DNA of 64,000 nucleotides from Xanthomonas hortorum pv. pelargonii (lineage in GTDB: Bacteria; Pseudomonadota; Gammaproteobacteria; Xanthomonadales; Xanthomonadaceae): contig NZ_CP098604.1 of assembly GCF_024499015.1 (NCBI RefSeq), positions 3,720,001 to 3,784,000 of the forward strand, in the 5' to 3' direction. The translations under genes and the position numbers were made by a program. This document shows, piece after piece, positions 9,660 through 19,309 of this stretch; positions within the stretch are counted from its first letter, which is position 1, and each line of letters opens with the position of its first letter. Below the pieces are notes generated by a model. That model was not told the origin of the DNA and made no database searches. It saw only the letters and a program-made list of their open reading frames with translations.

Positions 9660-9774
9660 CCCTCACTCCAACCCCGGCTCCGCGCCCCGGCCCGCGCCAG
9701 CAGCGCCGGCGCTCCAAGGCTCGCCCGCCAGTAGCGCGCAAGCGGTGCCTGATCGCCCCGAGGGGAGAGGGGCT
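9660..9774 (+). repeat. Interspersed 115-bp element, copy A, inside the PepSY gene
   Basis: Begins CCCTCACTCCAACCCC and ends GAGAGGGGCTA. The reverse complement of 59135-59251 has the same ends and the same block CTCCGCGCCCCGGCCC, with a divergent middle. This is therefore a dispersed Xanthomonas-type element. Here it lies in coding sequence and is translated in frame as a Pro/Ala/Ser-rich linker without a stop. Confidence 0.8.
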
Positions 9775-9795
9775 AACTTCCATCCTGCTCATGCA

Positions 9796-9938
9796 GAACA
9801 TCTGGAGCACATAGAGCACATAGCGCACATAGCGCACTCACAACACCCGGGACACCCGGGACACCCGGAGCACCCGGAACACTCCGAACACTCCGAACAC
9901 CCGAACACTCCGAACACTCCGAACACTCCGAACACCCA
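9796..9938 (+). repeat. 9-bp tandem repeat tract encoding EHx units
   Basis: Sixteen units related to GAACACTCC run from 9796 to 9938. Early units are GAGCACATA or GCGCACATA, middle units GGACACCCG, and late units GAACACTCC. Each 9-bp unit encodes Glu/Gly-His-X, giving a His-rich loop. All units are 9 bp except 9895-9902 (GAACACCC), which lacks one base and shifts the frame of the host gene. Confidence 0.9.
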
Positions 9939-10657
9939 AGCCAGTCGGAACATGCAGCCCACGGCGGCACCGGCAGCGTCGCTGCGCCCGGTCATGGTGC
10001 GATAGGGCTGGATGCGGCGATGGCGCGCTTCGATGCGCTCGGCATCGTGCCGGGCTACAGCATCTCGCCGCCGCGTGGCGCTACCGGGGTGTACACCGCC
10101 TCGGTGTATCCGGCCGACCTGCAACGGCAGCGCGTGATCCATCTGGATCAGTACAGCGGTGCGGTGCTGCTGGACATGACCTATCGCGATTACGGGCTGA
10201 TAGGGCGCGCGCTGGAATGGGGCATCAACGTGCACCTGGGCCAGCAATATGGCACGGCCAATCAGTTGATCCTGTTGCTGGCGTGCGCGGCGATCGTGTT
10301 GTTGTGCGTGAGCGCTGCGGTGATGTGGTGGAAGCGCCGCCCGGCCGGCGGGCTGGGCGTGCCGCCGCTGCCGGCAGATCCACGTACGCTGCGCGGTCTG
10401 ATGGTGCTGCTGGTGCTATGCGGGCTGATCTTCCCGTTGGTCGGGCTGTCGTTGTTGTTGATGTGGCTGTTCGATCGCTACTGGATGCAGCGCGATCAAA
10501 CTGGCATCGCAGCGCCATGAGGGTCGGCGTGTCTGCGGCTGCATCGCGCTGAGCATTCGCTGCGGCGAGGCCTTACTTCTTGGGATGGCCAGCAGAAACA
10601 TTCAGCGCGCCACAGCGCTTGAAACTTTCGCGAAGAAATCACGACGCGCTGCTGTGC

Positions 10658-11383
10658 TCAGATATCTTCGTGAATGCCGCACTCGCGCTTCAATCCGAAG
10701 AAACGCGTGTCTTCTTCGCGCATACCCGGTTCCCAGCGGCGCGTGGTGTGGAAGTCGCCGATCGACACGTAGCCTTGCTCCCACAGTGGGTGATACGGCA
10801 GATCGTGCGCCTGCAGGTATTGCCACACGTCGCGGTCTGTCCAGTCGGCGATCGGGCTGACTTTGTAGCGCTCGCCGCGCTTTTGCACGATCGGCGTCTG
10901 CGCGCGGCCGCCGGACTGGCTGCGGCGCAGGCCGGTGAACCAGGTGCCCACATTGAGCTCGTCCAATGCGCGCCGCATCGGCTCGACCTTGCGCAGGTTG
11001 TTGTACTGGTCGATGCCCACCATCCCCTGTTCCCACAGGCGACCGTGGCGCGCCTCCATCCAGGCACGGCTGACCAACGGGCGATACACCTTGAGATTGA
11101 GCTTGAGCCGGTCGGCCAGCGCGTCGGCAAACCGGTAGGTTTCCGGGAACAGGTAACCGGTGTCGATCAGGATCACCGGAATGTCCGGGCGCTGCTGGGT
11201 GAGCAGGTGCAGCGTGACCGCCGACTGCGCGCCGAAACTGGACGACAGCGCCGCGTCCTGCGGGCCGTGTTGCAGTGCCCAGGCCACACGCTCGTCGGCA
11301 CGCAGGCCTTCCAGCTGCGCGTTGAGCGCGTCCAGGTCGTCCAGCGCGGAAGGTGCGATCGATGCAGCAGGCAGCGCGGTCAT
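10658..11383 (-). CDS. cysH: Phosphoadenosine phosphosulfate (PAPS) reductase
   Basis: Reduces PAPS to sulfite with thioredoxin. The 241-residue protein has the PP-loop-like [10 protein letters not shown] (near 48-57) and the C-terminal ECGIHEDI, whose Cys235 is the catalytic cysteine of the thioredoxin-dependent class. It lacks the extra CC pairs of the iron-sulfur APS reductases, so PAPS is the predicted substrate, consistent with the APS kinase domain in CysNC. Its ATG overlaps the stop of cysI by 4 bp (ATGA at 11380-11383), so it is the last gene of a coupled cysJ-cysI-cysH operon. Confidence 0.95.
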
Positions 11384-13086
11384 GCGAGCAATTCCAGGTC
11401 GAGGTGACGGTGGGTGGGGTAGGGCGGCAGGGCGATCAGGCCGCTGCGATGCAGGAAGTCGCCGAAGCCTTCGTCGCCGGCCTGGTCGCGTTCGGCCGCA
11501 TAGCGCGCCAGCAGCGGTTCGAGTGCGGCGAGGATGTCCGCTTCGGTGATGTTCTCGCGATACAGCGTGTTCAGACGCTGGCCACGGCGATCGCCGCCCA
11601 GCATCAGGTTGTAGCGACCGGGCGCCTTGCCCACCAGTGCGATCTCGGCCAGATACGGGCGCGAGCAGCCGTTGGGGCAGCCGGACAGGCGCAGCACGAT
11701 CGGGGTGTCGGCCAGTCCGTGTTGCTCCAGCAGCGGCTGCAAGGCCGCGCTGAAGTCGGGCAGATACCGCTCGGCCTCAGCCATCGCCAGGCCGCAGGTG
11801 GGCAGCGACACGCAGGCCATCGCGCCGCGTGCCAGTGCGGTGGGCGCGCGATTGCCGGCATCCAGGCCGTACTGCGCAACCAAGGCATCGACGCGCGCGC
11901 GCTCGCTGGCCAGCACACCGGCGATGACCAGATTCTGGTTGGGCGTCATGCGAAACTCGCCGACGTTCAATTGCGCAATCGCACGTAGGCCGCTCAGGTG
12001 CGCAGCGGCCTCGGTATCGGCGATGCGCCCGGCCGGCAGCGAGAGAGTCATATGCCACAGCCCGTCTTCGCCTTCGACCCAGCCGTAGCGATCGCCGTTG
12101 TGCTCGAAGGCGAACCGCTGCGCCGGCTGCAGCGCGAAACCGGCGCGGCGTTCGATCTCGGCCACGATGGTGTCCAGACCATGATCGTCGATGGTGTACT
12201 TGAAGCGTGCGCGTTTGCGCACTGTGCGATTGCCGAAGTCGCGCTGCGTGGTGACCACGGCGGTCGCGAGATCCAGTAACTGATCGCGGGTGACAAACCC
12301 GATCACGTTGGCCACGCGCGGCCAGGTGTCTGCATCGCCATGACTAGCGCCCATGCCGCCGCCGATGCTGACGTTGTAGCCGAGCAATTGGCCCTCGCGC
12401 AGGATGGCGATAAAGCCCAGATCGTTGGCGAACACGTCTACATCGTTGAGCGGCGGCGCGGCGAAGCCGATCTTGAACTTGCGCGGCAGGTACCGGTCGC
12501 CGTAGATCGGCTCTTCTTCGCTGCCGGAGCCGGAGACGCGCTCTTCGTCCAGCCAGATTTCGTAATACGCGCGTGTATTCGGCAGCAGATGCTCGGACAC
12601 GCGCGCAGCATCGGCATACAGCGTGGCATGCGCCTGCGACAGCAGAGGATTGGCTGCCACTTGCACATTGCGATTCACATCGCCACAGGCGGCCAGCGTA
12701 TCGATCAAGGTCGCATTGATCGCCTGCATGGTCGCCTTGAGTTCGCGCTTGATCACGCCATGGAACTGGAATGCCTGGCGCGTGGTGATGCGCAGCGAAT
12801 GATTGGCGTAACGCGTGGCGATGCTATCCAGCGCCAGCCACTGCGTGGGCGAGATCACCCCACCCGGCGTGCGCGTGCGGATCATGAACTGATACGCCGG
12901 TTCGAGCTTTTGCCGACGCCGCTCATCGCGGATATCGCGATCGTCCTGCTGGTAGCTGCCGTGGTACTTGATCAGTGTCTGATCGTCCTCGCGCAACGCA
13001 CCGGTCACCGCATCGGCCAGGCTCTGTTCCAGCGACCCGCGCAGACGACGGCTTTCGGATTTGATGTCTTCGACGGAGTGAGTCAT
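11380..13086 (-). CDS. cysI: Sulfite reductase (NADPH) hemoprotein, beta subunit
   Basis: Reduces sulfite to sulfide. The 568-residue protein carries the siroheme/4Fe-4S cysteines Cys425, Cys431, Cys470 and Cys474 (CVSLPTC and GCPNGC), matching the E. coli spacing. It has two ferredoxin-like halves, with [11 protein letters not shown] (138-148) and the siroheme arginines in [13 protein letters not shown] (98-110). I chose the ATG at 13086 because [17 protein letters not shown] is the expected N-terminus. The frame stays open upstream to 13179 only because it crosses a hairpin repeat. That repeat abuts the ATG, leaving no visible Shine-Dalgarno, which may lower CysI translation relative to CysJ. 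Confidence 0.95.
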
Positions 13087-13192
13087 GGGAATCGGGAGTC
13101 GGGAATGGGGAATCGCAAAAAGCTGATTGGTCTGCCAGGAAAGGTCAGTTGCGGGCTGTACCGATTCCCGATTCCCCAATCCCGATTCCCGG
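13087..13192. repeat. GGGAATCGGGA hairpin repeat, copy 1 (cysJ-cysI gap)
   Basis: The gap between cysJ and cysI is an inverted repeat. The left arm (13087-13115) is built of GGGAATCGGGAGTC / GGGAATGGGGAATCG, and the right arm (13162-13192) is its near-complement. The transcript would fold into a long stem between two cotranscribed genes. The same arms recur near 16136-16241 and 58265-58385. Confidence 0.85.
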
Positions 13193-13194
13193 CA

Positions 13195-15042
13195 CTAATA
13201 GACATCGCGCGCATACCGCCCCTCCACCTGCAGCTGGGTGAGATACGCAGCGGCGGCTTCGGCATCGAGTGCGCCGTGGGTAGCGACGATGTCGAGCAGG
13301 GCGGCGTGCACGTCCTTGCCCATGCCGATGGCGCCGCACACATACACATGCGCGCCGCCTTGCAACCAGGCGTAGACCTCGGCGCCGCGTGCGCGCAGGC
13401 GGTGTTGCACGTAGATTTTTTCGGCCTGGTCGCGCGAGAACGCCACTTCTAATGCATGCAGTTCGCCGCGCTGCAGGGCCTGCTGCCATTCGGCCTGATA
13501 CAGGAAATCGGTATTGAAATGCTGGGCGCCGAAGAACAGCCAGTTGCGGCCCTTGGCGCCGGTTTCGGCGCGTTCCTGCACGAAGCCGCGGAACGGTGCC
13601 ACGCCGGTGCCCGGGCCGATCATCAGGATGTCGCGATCGGGGTCGGCCGGCACGCGGAAGCGTTCGTTCGGCTCGACGTAGACCGGCGCGGTGTCGCCTT
13701 CCCGCAGGGCGGCAAGAAAGCCGCTGGCCGAGCCCAAATGCGCATGCCCATGCGCCTGGTAGGTGAGTTCGTCCACGACCAGGTGCACTTCCTCGCCCAC
13801 GCGCTTGCGGCTGGAGGCGATCGAGTACAGGCGTGGGGTGAGCGGACGCAGGGCGGCCAGCAGGCCGCCATGGTCCCAATCCGCCGGCCAGCGTCGCAGC
13901 ACGTCGATCAACTGGTGATCGGAGAGCAACGACGCCAGGCCGGCAGTCTGGGTCGGGGTGAGCAGCGTCTGCAGCTCCTCGGCGCGCGCACGCTCGGCGT
14001 GTGCGGCCAACAGCGGCCGCGACAGCTTGGTGAGTTCGCGCCGGGTGGCAAGCCACTCGTTCAAGGCCAGAGTCTCTTCGCCAATGGTGACCGCGGCATG
14101 ACCATCCAGGCGCAGCGTCTCCAGCACTGCATCCACCAGTGCGGGCGGATTGCGATGACGGATGCCCAGCGCATCGCCGGGCTCGTAGCTCAGCCCGCTG
14201 CCTTCCAGCGAAAATTCCAGATGACGCACGCGCTTGCCGGGCAATGCATAAACTCGGAATTGCGGGCCTTTGAAGTCGCGCCCGCTGATGATCTGGTTGG
14301 CCAGCACCTCTGCAGCGAACGGGTGCTGATGCGACCACACTGCTGCGGCCGCGCTGCTGCGCAATGGCGTGATGGTGGCCGAAGGCGGGCCACTCTTGAG
14401 GTGCTCGCGTGCGTGCGTGAGTGCCTGCGTACGCCAGGGCGCGGCGACGCTGTCGATATCCAGATCGGCTTCGCCACGCGGCTGCACGCGGCTGCCGCCG
14501 AGTTCGGCCAGGCGCTCGTCTATGCGGCGTGCAATGCCGCAAAAATCCGCGTAGCTGGAATCGCCCAACCCCAACACCGCGTACTTGAGCTCGGGCAGCT
14601 TGGGCGCGCGCCGGCTGGCCAGAAATTCCACCAGCCCGATCGCATCGTCCGGCGGGTCGCCTTCGCCCTGGGTGCTGATGACCACATACAGCAAGCGCTC
14701 GCTGGCCAGTTCGCGGGTGGCGTAGGTGTCGGCGCGCAGCAAGCGCACGCTCAAGCCCGCAGCCTCTGCCTCGGCAGCGATTTGTTCGGCTTCGCGGCGC
14801 GCATTGCCGGTCTGGCTGCCGTACAGCACGGTCAGGCGTTGGCTCGCTTGCGCGATCGCGTGGGGCTGGCCGCCCGGCAAGACGGCGAGCGAACGCGGCG
14901 GCTGGCCATGCGCCAGCCCGGCGGTGTAACCAGACAGCCACCACAGTGACGCAGAATCCAGGCCATCCACCAACCGTTCCAGCAGCGCCTTGCGCTCGTC
15001 GGGCAAGGGGCTGGGCGGTAGCGCGGAACTGGCGGCGGTCAT
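13195..15042 (-). CDS. cysJ: Sulfite reductase (NADPH) flavoprotein, alpha subunit
   Basis: Electron donor to CysI. The 615-residue protein has an N-terminal extension (1-65), a flavodoxin domain (about 71-210; LYGSQTGNARREAEQ at 73-87 binds FMN, with STQGEGDPPDD), and a ferredoxin-NADP reductase part. In the latter RLYSIASS binds FAD and GPGTGVAPFRGFVQER binds NADPH; the end is YARDVY, as in CysJ. It is first in the leftward cysJ-cysI-cysH operon and divergent from cysD across 178 bp, the expected place for CysB-responsive promoters. Confidence 0.95.
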   Translation of the reverse strand: MTAASSALPPSPLPDERKALLERLVDGLDSASLWWLSGYTAGLAHGQPPRSLAVLPGGQPHAIAQASQRLTVLYGSQTGNARREAEQIAAEAEAAGLSVRLLRADTYATRELASERLLYVVISTQGEGDPPDDAIGLVEFLASRRAPKLPELKYAVLGLGDSSYADFCGIARRIDERLAELGGSRVQPRGEADLDIDSVAAPWRTQALTHAREHLKSGPPSATITPLRSSAAAAVWSHQHPFAAEVLANQIISGRDFKGPQFRVYALPGKRVRHLEFSLEGSGLSYEPGDALGIRHRNPPALVDAVLETLRLDGHAAVTIGEETLALNEWLATRRELTKLSRPLLAAHAERARAEELQTLLTPTQTAGLASLLSDHQLIDVLRRWPADWDHGGLLAALRPLTPRLYSIASSRKRVGEEVHLVVDELTYQAHGHAHLGSASGFLAALREGDTAPVYVEPNERFRVPADPDRDILMIGPGTGVAPFRGFVQERAETGAKGRNWLFFGAQHFNTDFLYQAEWQQALQRGELHALEVAFSRDQAEKIYVQHRLRARGAEVYAWLQGGAHVYVCGAIGMGKDVHAALLDIVATHGALDAEAAAAYLTQLQVEGRYARDVY

Positions 15043-15220
15043 TTGGATCCGGGGGCGTTGATGAGACCAGTGATGTTATGGAAACGTTGCGGCGGCCAGA
15101 AAGGATGAGCCGTTATCGCGTTATGCCGGCTGCTTATTTGGGTGCGGGCTGCTTGCGCCACACACTGCGGCGCCTTGCCCTACCATCGGCTGGTCTGCCC
15201 GCCGACGCCACGATACCCCG

Positions 15221-16129
15221 ATGACTCTGCAGCCCCTGTCTCACCTCGACCGGCTCGAAGCCGAAAGCATCCACATCCTGCGCGAAGTCGCCGCCGAGTT
15301 CCGGGCCCCGGTGATGCTGTATTCGGTGGGCAAGGACAGTTCGGTGCTGCTGCATCTGCTGCTCAAGGCCTTCGCGCCATCGCCGCCGCCGATTCCGCTG
15401 TTGCACGTGGACACGCGCTGGAAGTTCGGCGAGATGATCGCCTTCCGCGACCGCCGTGCGGCCGAGACCGGCGTGGACCTGCGCGTGCACATCAACCCCG
15501 ACGGCATTGCCCAGGACATAGGCCCGATCAGCCATGGCGCGGCGGTGCATACCGACATCATGAAAACCCAGGGCCTGAAGCAGGCGCTGGAGCAAGGCGG
15601 CTTCGATGCGGCCATTGGTGGCGCGCGCCGCGACGAGGAGAAATCGCGCGCCAAGGAGCGTGTGTTCTCGTTCCGCAATGCGCGGCATCGTTGGGACCCC
15701 AAGAACCAGCGCCCGGAGCTGTGGAATCTCTATAACGCGCGTACCAAACCCGGCGAAAGCGTGCGCGTGTTTCCGCTCTCCAACTGGACCGAGCTGGATA
15801 TCTGGTTGTACATCTACCGTGAACGCATTCCGGTGGTGCCGCTGTATTTCGCCGCACCGCGCCCGGTGGTGGAGCGCGACGGCGCATGGATCATGGTCGA
15901 TGACCATCGCCTGCCGTTGCACGCAGGCGAGACGCCGCAACTACGCTCGGTGCGCTTCCGGACGCTGGGCTGCTATCCGCTGACCGGTGCGATCAAATCC
16001 ACCGCCGACACGCTGGAAGCGGTGATCGCCGAGATGCTGGTCAGCACCAGCTCCGAGCGCCAGGGCCGCATGATCGATCATGCGCCGGGTGCATCGATGG
16101 AGCAGAAAAAGCTTGAGGGGTATTTCTAG
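15221..16129 (+). CDS. cysD: Sulfate adenylyltransferase subunit 2
   Basis: Small catalytic subunit of ATP sulfurylase, making APS from sulfate and ATP. The 302-residue protein has [10 protein letters not shown] (about 35-44), the nucleotide PP-loop, then LHVDTRWKF and [15 protein letters not shown], a hallmark of CysD. It ends [10 protein letters not shown], as in orthologues. The ATG at 15221 gives the family N-terminus. The stop (TAG at 16127-16129) shares its G with a GTG that begins cysNC, so the two subunits are translationally coupled. Confidence 0.95.
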
Positions 16130-18105
16130 TGGGCCGGGAATGGGGAGTCGGGAATGGGGAATCGGAACAGCAGTTCACCGCGCACGGAATGAGGGAGGAG
16201 ACCGCCGTTGCGATTCCCGATTCCCCACTCCCGATTCCCGGCGCCATCGGCGCCTACCTGCATCAACACGAATCAAAGCCGCTGCTGCGCTTCATCACCT
16301 GCGGTAGCGTGGACGATGGCAAGAGCACGTTGATCGGGCGCTTGTTGTACGACAGCAAGCGCTTGTTCGACGACCAGCTCGCCGCGCTGGAAAGCGATAG
16401 CCGCCGGCATGGCACGCAGGGCGAGGGCATCGACTATGCATTGTTGATGGATGGCCTGTCCGCCGAGCGCGAGCAGGGCATCACCATCGATGTGGCGTAC
16501 CGTTATTTCGATACCGACCAACGCAAGTTCATCGTGGCCGATTGCCCAGGGCATGAGCAGTACACGCGCAATATGGCCACCGGCGCATCCACCGCCGATG
16601 TCGCGGTAGTCCTGGTAGATGCGCGTAAGGGCTTGTTGGTGCAGACGCGCCGGCACAGTTACATCGTGTCGTTGCTGGGCATCCGGCATGTGGTGCTGGC
16701 GGTCAACAAGATGGATCTGGTGGACTACGACGCACAGGTATTCGCCGAGATCGCCGATGCCTATCGCGTGCTGGCCGCGCAGCTGGGCATTGCCGATGTG
16801 CAGTGCATTCCGCTATCGGCGCTGGATGGCGAAAATCTGTCCAGCGCCTCGACGCGGATGCCGTGGTACAGCGGCCCGCATCTGTTGCAGCATCTCGACA
16901 CCGTGCAATTGGAGGCGCCGGAAGCGGGCAGCGGGTTCCGCTTGCCGGTGCAGTGGGTCAATCGTCCCAACCAGCATTTCCGTGGTTATGCCGGCACCAT
17001 CGCGGCCGGGCAGGTGCGGGTTGGCGATGCGGTGGTGGTAGTCCCCTCCGGGCGGCGCACGCAGGTGGCATCGGTGCTGGATGCCAATGGCGACGTGGAT
17101 AGCGCACGCGCCGGCCAGGCGGTCACCCTGACCTTGCGCGACGAGATCGATATCAGCCGTGGCGACATCATCGCCGCGGTCGACGACCCGCCGGAAGTGG
17201 CCGACCAGTTCGCCGCGCATCTGCTGTGGATGGACGATGCTGCGTTGCTGCCGGGCCGCCCGTACTGGCTCAAGATCGGCACACGCACGGTCACCGCAAG
17301 CATCAGCGAGATCAAGCACAAGGTCGATGTGAACACGCAGGAGCGGCTGGCCGCCAAGCGGCTGGAGCTCAATGAAGTGGGCTACTGCAATCTGGCGCTG
17401 GACGAGCCGATCGCGTTCTCGCCGTATGCGCGCAACCGCGTGCTGGGCGGCTTCATCCTGATCGACCGGCAGAGCAATGCCACGGTGGCCGCCGGCACGC
17501 TGGAGTTCGGGCTACGCCGCGCCGGCAACGTGCACTGGCAGCATCTGGATGTGGATCGCGCCGCGCGTGCGCGCATCAAGGGCCAGACCCCGCGCGTGCT
17601 GTGGTTCACCGGCTTGTCGGGCGCGGGCAAATCCACCGTTGCCAATCTGGTCGACAAGCGGCTGCATGCGCTGGGGTATCACACCTTCATCCTGGACGGC
17701 GACAACGTGCGCCACGGGCTCAACCGCGATCTGGGCTTCACCGACGAAGACCGCGTGGAAAACATCCGCCGCGTGGCCGAGGTGGCGCGCTTGATGGCCG
17801 ACGCCGGCCTGATCGTGCTGGTGAGCTTCATCTCGCCGTTCCGTGCCGAGCGGCAACTGGCGCGCGAGCGCTTCGATCAGGGTGAATTCGTCGAAGTGTT
17901 TGTGGACGTGCCGCTCGAGGTCGCCGAGGCGCGTGATGTGAAGGGGCTGTACCGCAAGGCGCGGGCCGGGCAGATTCCCAACTTCACCGGTATCGATTCG
18001 CCGTACGAGGCACCGGAAGCGCCGGAGATCCATCTTCACGCCGATGGTGAGAATGTAGAGGCGCTGGCGCGCCATGTCCTCAAGTTTCTTGAACTGGAAC
18101 GTTGA
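16129..18105 (+). CDS. cysNC: Bifunctional sulfate adenylyltransferase subunit 1 / adenylylsulfate kinase
   Basis: Fusion of the CysN GTPase, which drives APS formation, to the CysC kinase, which turns APS into PAPS. The GTPase part has GSVDDGKST (59-67), DCPGHEQY and NKMD, followed by EF-Tu-like beta domains. From about residue 485 the APS kinase has [10 protein letters not shown] and [10 protein letters not shown]. The start is uncertain. GTG at 16129 has a GAGGGG site and overlaps the cysD stop, but residues 3-38 are then encoded by a hairpin repeat (16136-16241). ATG 16189 is an alternative. Conserved sequence begins only near residue 45. It supplies PAPS to CysH and to any sulfotransferase. 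Confidence 0.93.
16136..16241. repeat. GGGAATCGGGA hairpin repeat, copy 2 (5' end of cysNC)
   Basis: The left arm (16136-16165, GGGAATGGGGAGTCGGGAAT onward) and right arm (16211-16241, CGATTCCCGATTCCCC onward) form an inverted repeat like the ones in the cysJ-cysI gap and beside trmB. The right arm is read as [10 protein letters not shown] in the CysNC frame. It lies between cysD and the conserved part of cysN within one operon. Confidence 0.85.
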
Positions 18106-18223
18106 CCAGCGCATCGCGCTGACGACGGCAAGGGTCTTTGGTCATGGTGCAAAGCACGCCTTTCTGTCAACACCCTGGCGGCTAGGTCGTTAAACTTTCG
18201 ACGTACCTCGCCAGGATGTTCTG

Positions 18224-19309
18224 ATGCTTGTTCTGCCCAGCGCGCGCTTTTGTGCCGCGCTCTTCTTGGCCGCTGCGTTGGCCGGCTGCAGCCGTCAGGC
18301 TGCGGCGCCCGCCGTTGCCAAACCCATTCCGGTCTCTGTGCAGGCGGTGACCACCCAGCCCTGGAACTCGACCGTGCAGTCGATCGCCACCGTGCGTGCG
18401 CGCGAATCGGTAGCGCTGACCGCTGCGGTGAGCGATGTGGTGGAGCAGGTCAATTTCGACAGTGGCGACGAGGTCAAGGCCGGGCAGTTGCTGCTGCGCC
18501 TGCGCGGCAATTCGCAGCAGGCGGCATTGACCGCCGCGCAGGCTACCTTCGAAGAAACCGATCAGTTGTATCGGCGCCAGTTGAGTCTGGTTGGCCAGCA
18601 GTTGGTGGCCAAGTCCACTGTCGATACGCAACGCGCGCTGCGCGATGCGGCGCAGGCGCGCGTGCAGCAGATGCGCGCGGAGATCACCGACCGCGAGGTG
18701 CGTGCGCCGTTCTCCGGCGTGCTCGGCATCCGCCAGATCAGCCCGGGTTCGTTGATCACCTCCAGCACGGTGATCGCCACGCTGGACGATGTGGAGCGCA
18801 TGTACGTGGACTTTCAGGTGCCCGAATCGCAGTTCGGCCTGGTGCAACTCGGCAATGCGGTCAATGGCACGGCGGCGGCGTACCCAGGCGCGCAGTTCGA
18901 AGGCGTGGTGGCGGCGATCGATTCGCGGATCGACGAGACCACCCGCTCGGTGACGGTGCGGGCGGATTTCCCCAACGGCGATCGCCGGCTGCGCCCGGGC
19001 ATGCTGCTGGATGTGCGGCTGTTCCAGCCGGCGCGGCAGGCGGTGGTGATCCCTGAGATTGCGGTGGTGCAGGTGGGGCGCGAGTCCTACGTGTTCCGGG
19101 TCAAGCCCGACAGCAGCGTGGAGCGCGCCGATGTGCGGCTGGGCGAGCGCCGCGATGGCAAGGTGGAAATTCTGGAAGGGGTCAAGGCCGGTGAGCGCAT
19201 CGTGGTGGATGGCACCGGCAAGCTGCGTCCGGGCTTGAAGGTGGTCGATCAGGCCGCGCCCGTGCCTGCATCGACATCTGCAGTGGCGCCCACGCAGGCA
19301 GCGCGATGA
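18224..19309 (+). CDS. RND efflux periplasmic adaptor (membrane fusion protein)
   Basis: A 361-residue HlyD/AcrA-type adaptor. A lipoprotein signal with lipobox LAGC (Cys near residue 25) anchors it to the inner membrane. A split biotinyl-lipoyl domain (VEQVNFDSGDEVKAGQLLLRL near 70-95) flanks a short helical hairpin, followed by beta-barrel and membrane-proximal domains. The tail is Ala/Pro/Thr-rich. Its stop overlaps the ATG of the pump (19306-19309), so the pair is coupled. No outer-membrane factor or TetR/LysR regulator adjoins, so a TolC-like channel elsewhere is presumed. The substrate cannot be told from sequence. Confidence 0.92.
   Translation: MLVLPSARFCAALFLAAALAGCSRQAAAPAVAKPIPVSVQAVTTQPWNSTVQSIATVRARESVALTAAVSDVVEQVNFDSGDEVKAGQLLLRLRGNSQQAALTAAQATFEETDQLYRRQLSLVGQQLVAKSTVDTQRALRDAAQARVQQMRAEITDREVRAPFSGVLGIRQISPGSLITSSTVIATLDDVERMYVDFQVPESQFGLVQLGNAVNGTAAAYPGAQFEGVVAAIDSRIDETTRSVTVRADFPNGDRRLRPGMLLDVRLFQPARQAVVIPEIAVVQVGRESYVFRVKPDSSVERADVRLGERRDGKVEILEGVKAGERIVVDGTGKLRPGLKVVDQAAPVPASTSAVAPTQAAR

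Larger units (their letters stand above)
8743..10520 (+). pseudogene. PepSY-domain membrane protein, frameshifted in a 9-bp repeat tract
   Basis: PepSY-associated inner-membrane protein, a family found beside siderophore receptors and linked to reductive metal release. Transmembrane segments lie near residues 30-50 (LPFIIWLALTGAAFLY), 165-185, 210-230, and twice more in the C-terminal part. A central loop carries His-rich EHS/EHP repeats from 9796. The first frame (8743-10005) stops after the repeats. The continuation (EHAAHGG onward, then the last two membrane segments to 10520) lies in another frame. The break is at 9895-9902, where one unit is 8 bp instead of 9. Adding one base restores a protein of about 592 residues. 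Upstream of the repeats an interspersed element (9660-9774) is read through in frame. Confidence 0.82.

Noticed and set aside
9796..9938. CRISPR-like repetition
   Set aside because: The units are 9 bp, contiguous and without spacers, and they encode a His-rich peptide. This is a coding minisatellite.
15043..15220. Explicit CysB binding site between cysJ and cysD
   Set aside because: The location is right for a divergent promoter, but I could not identify a convincing CysB motif by eye.
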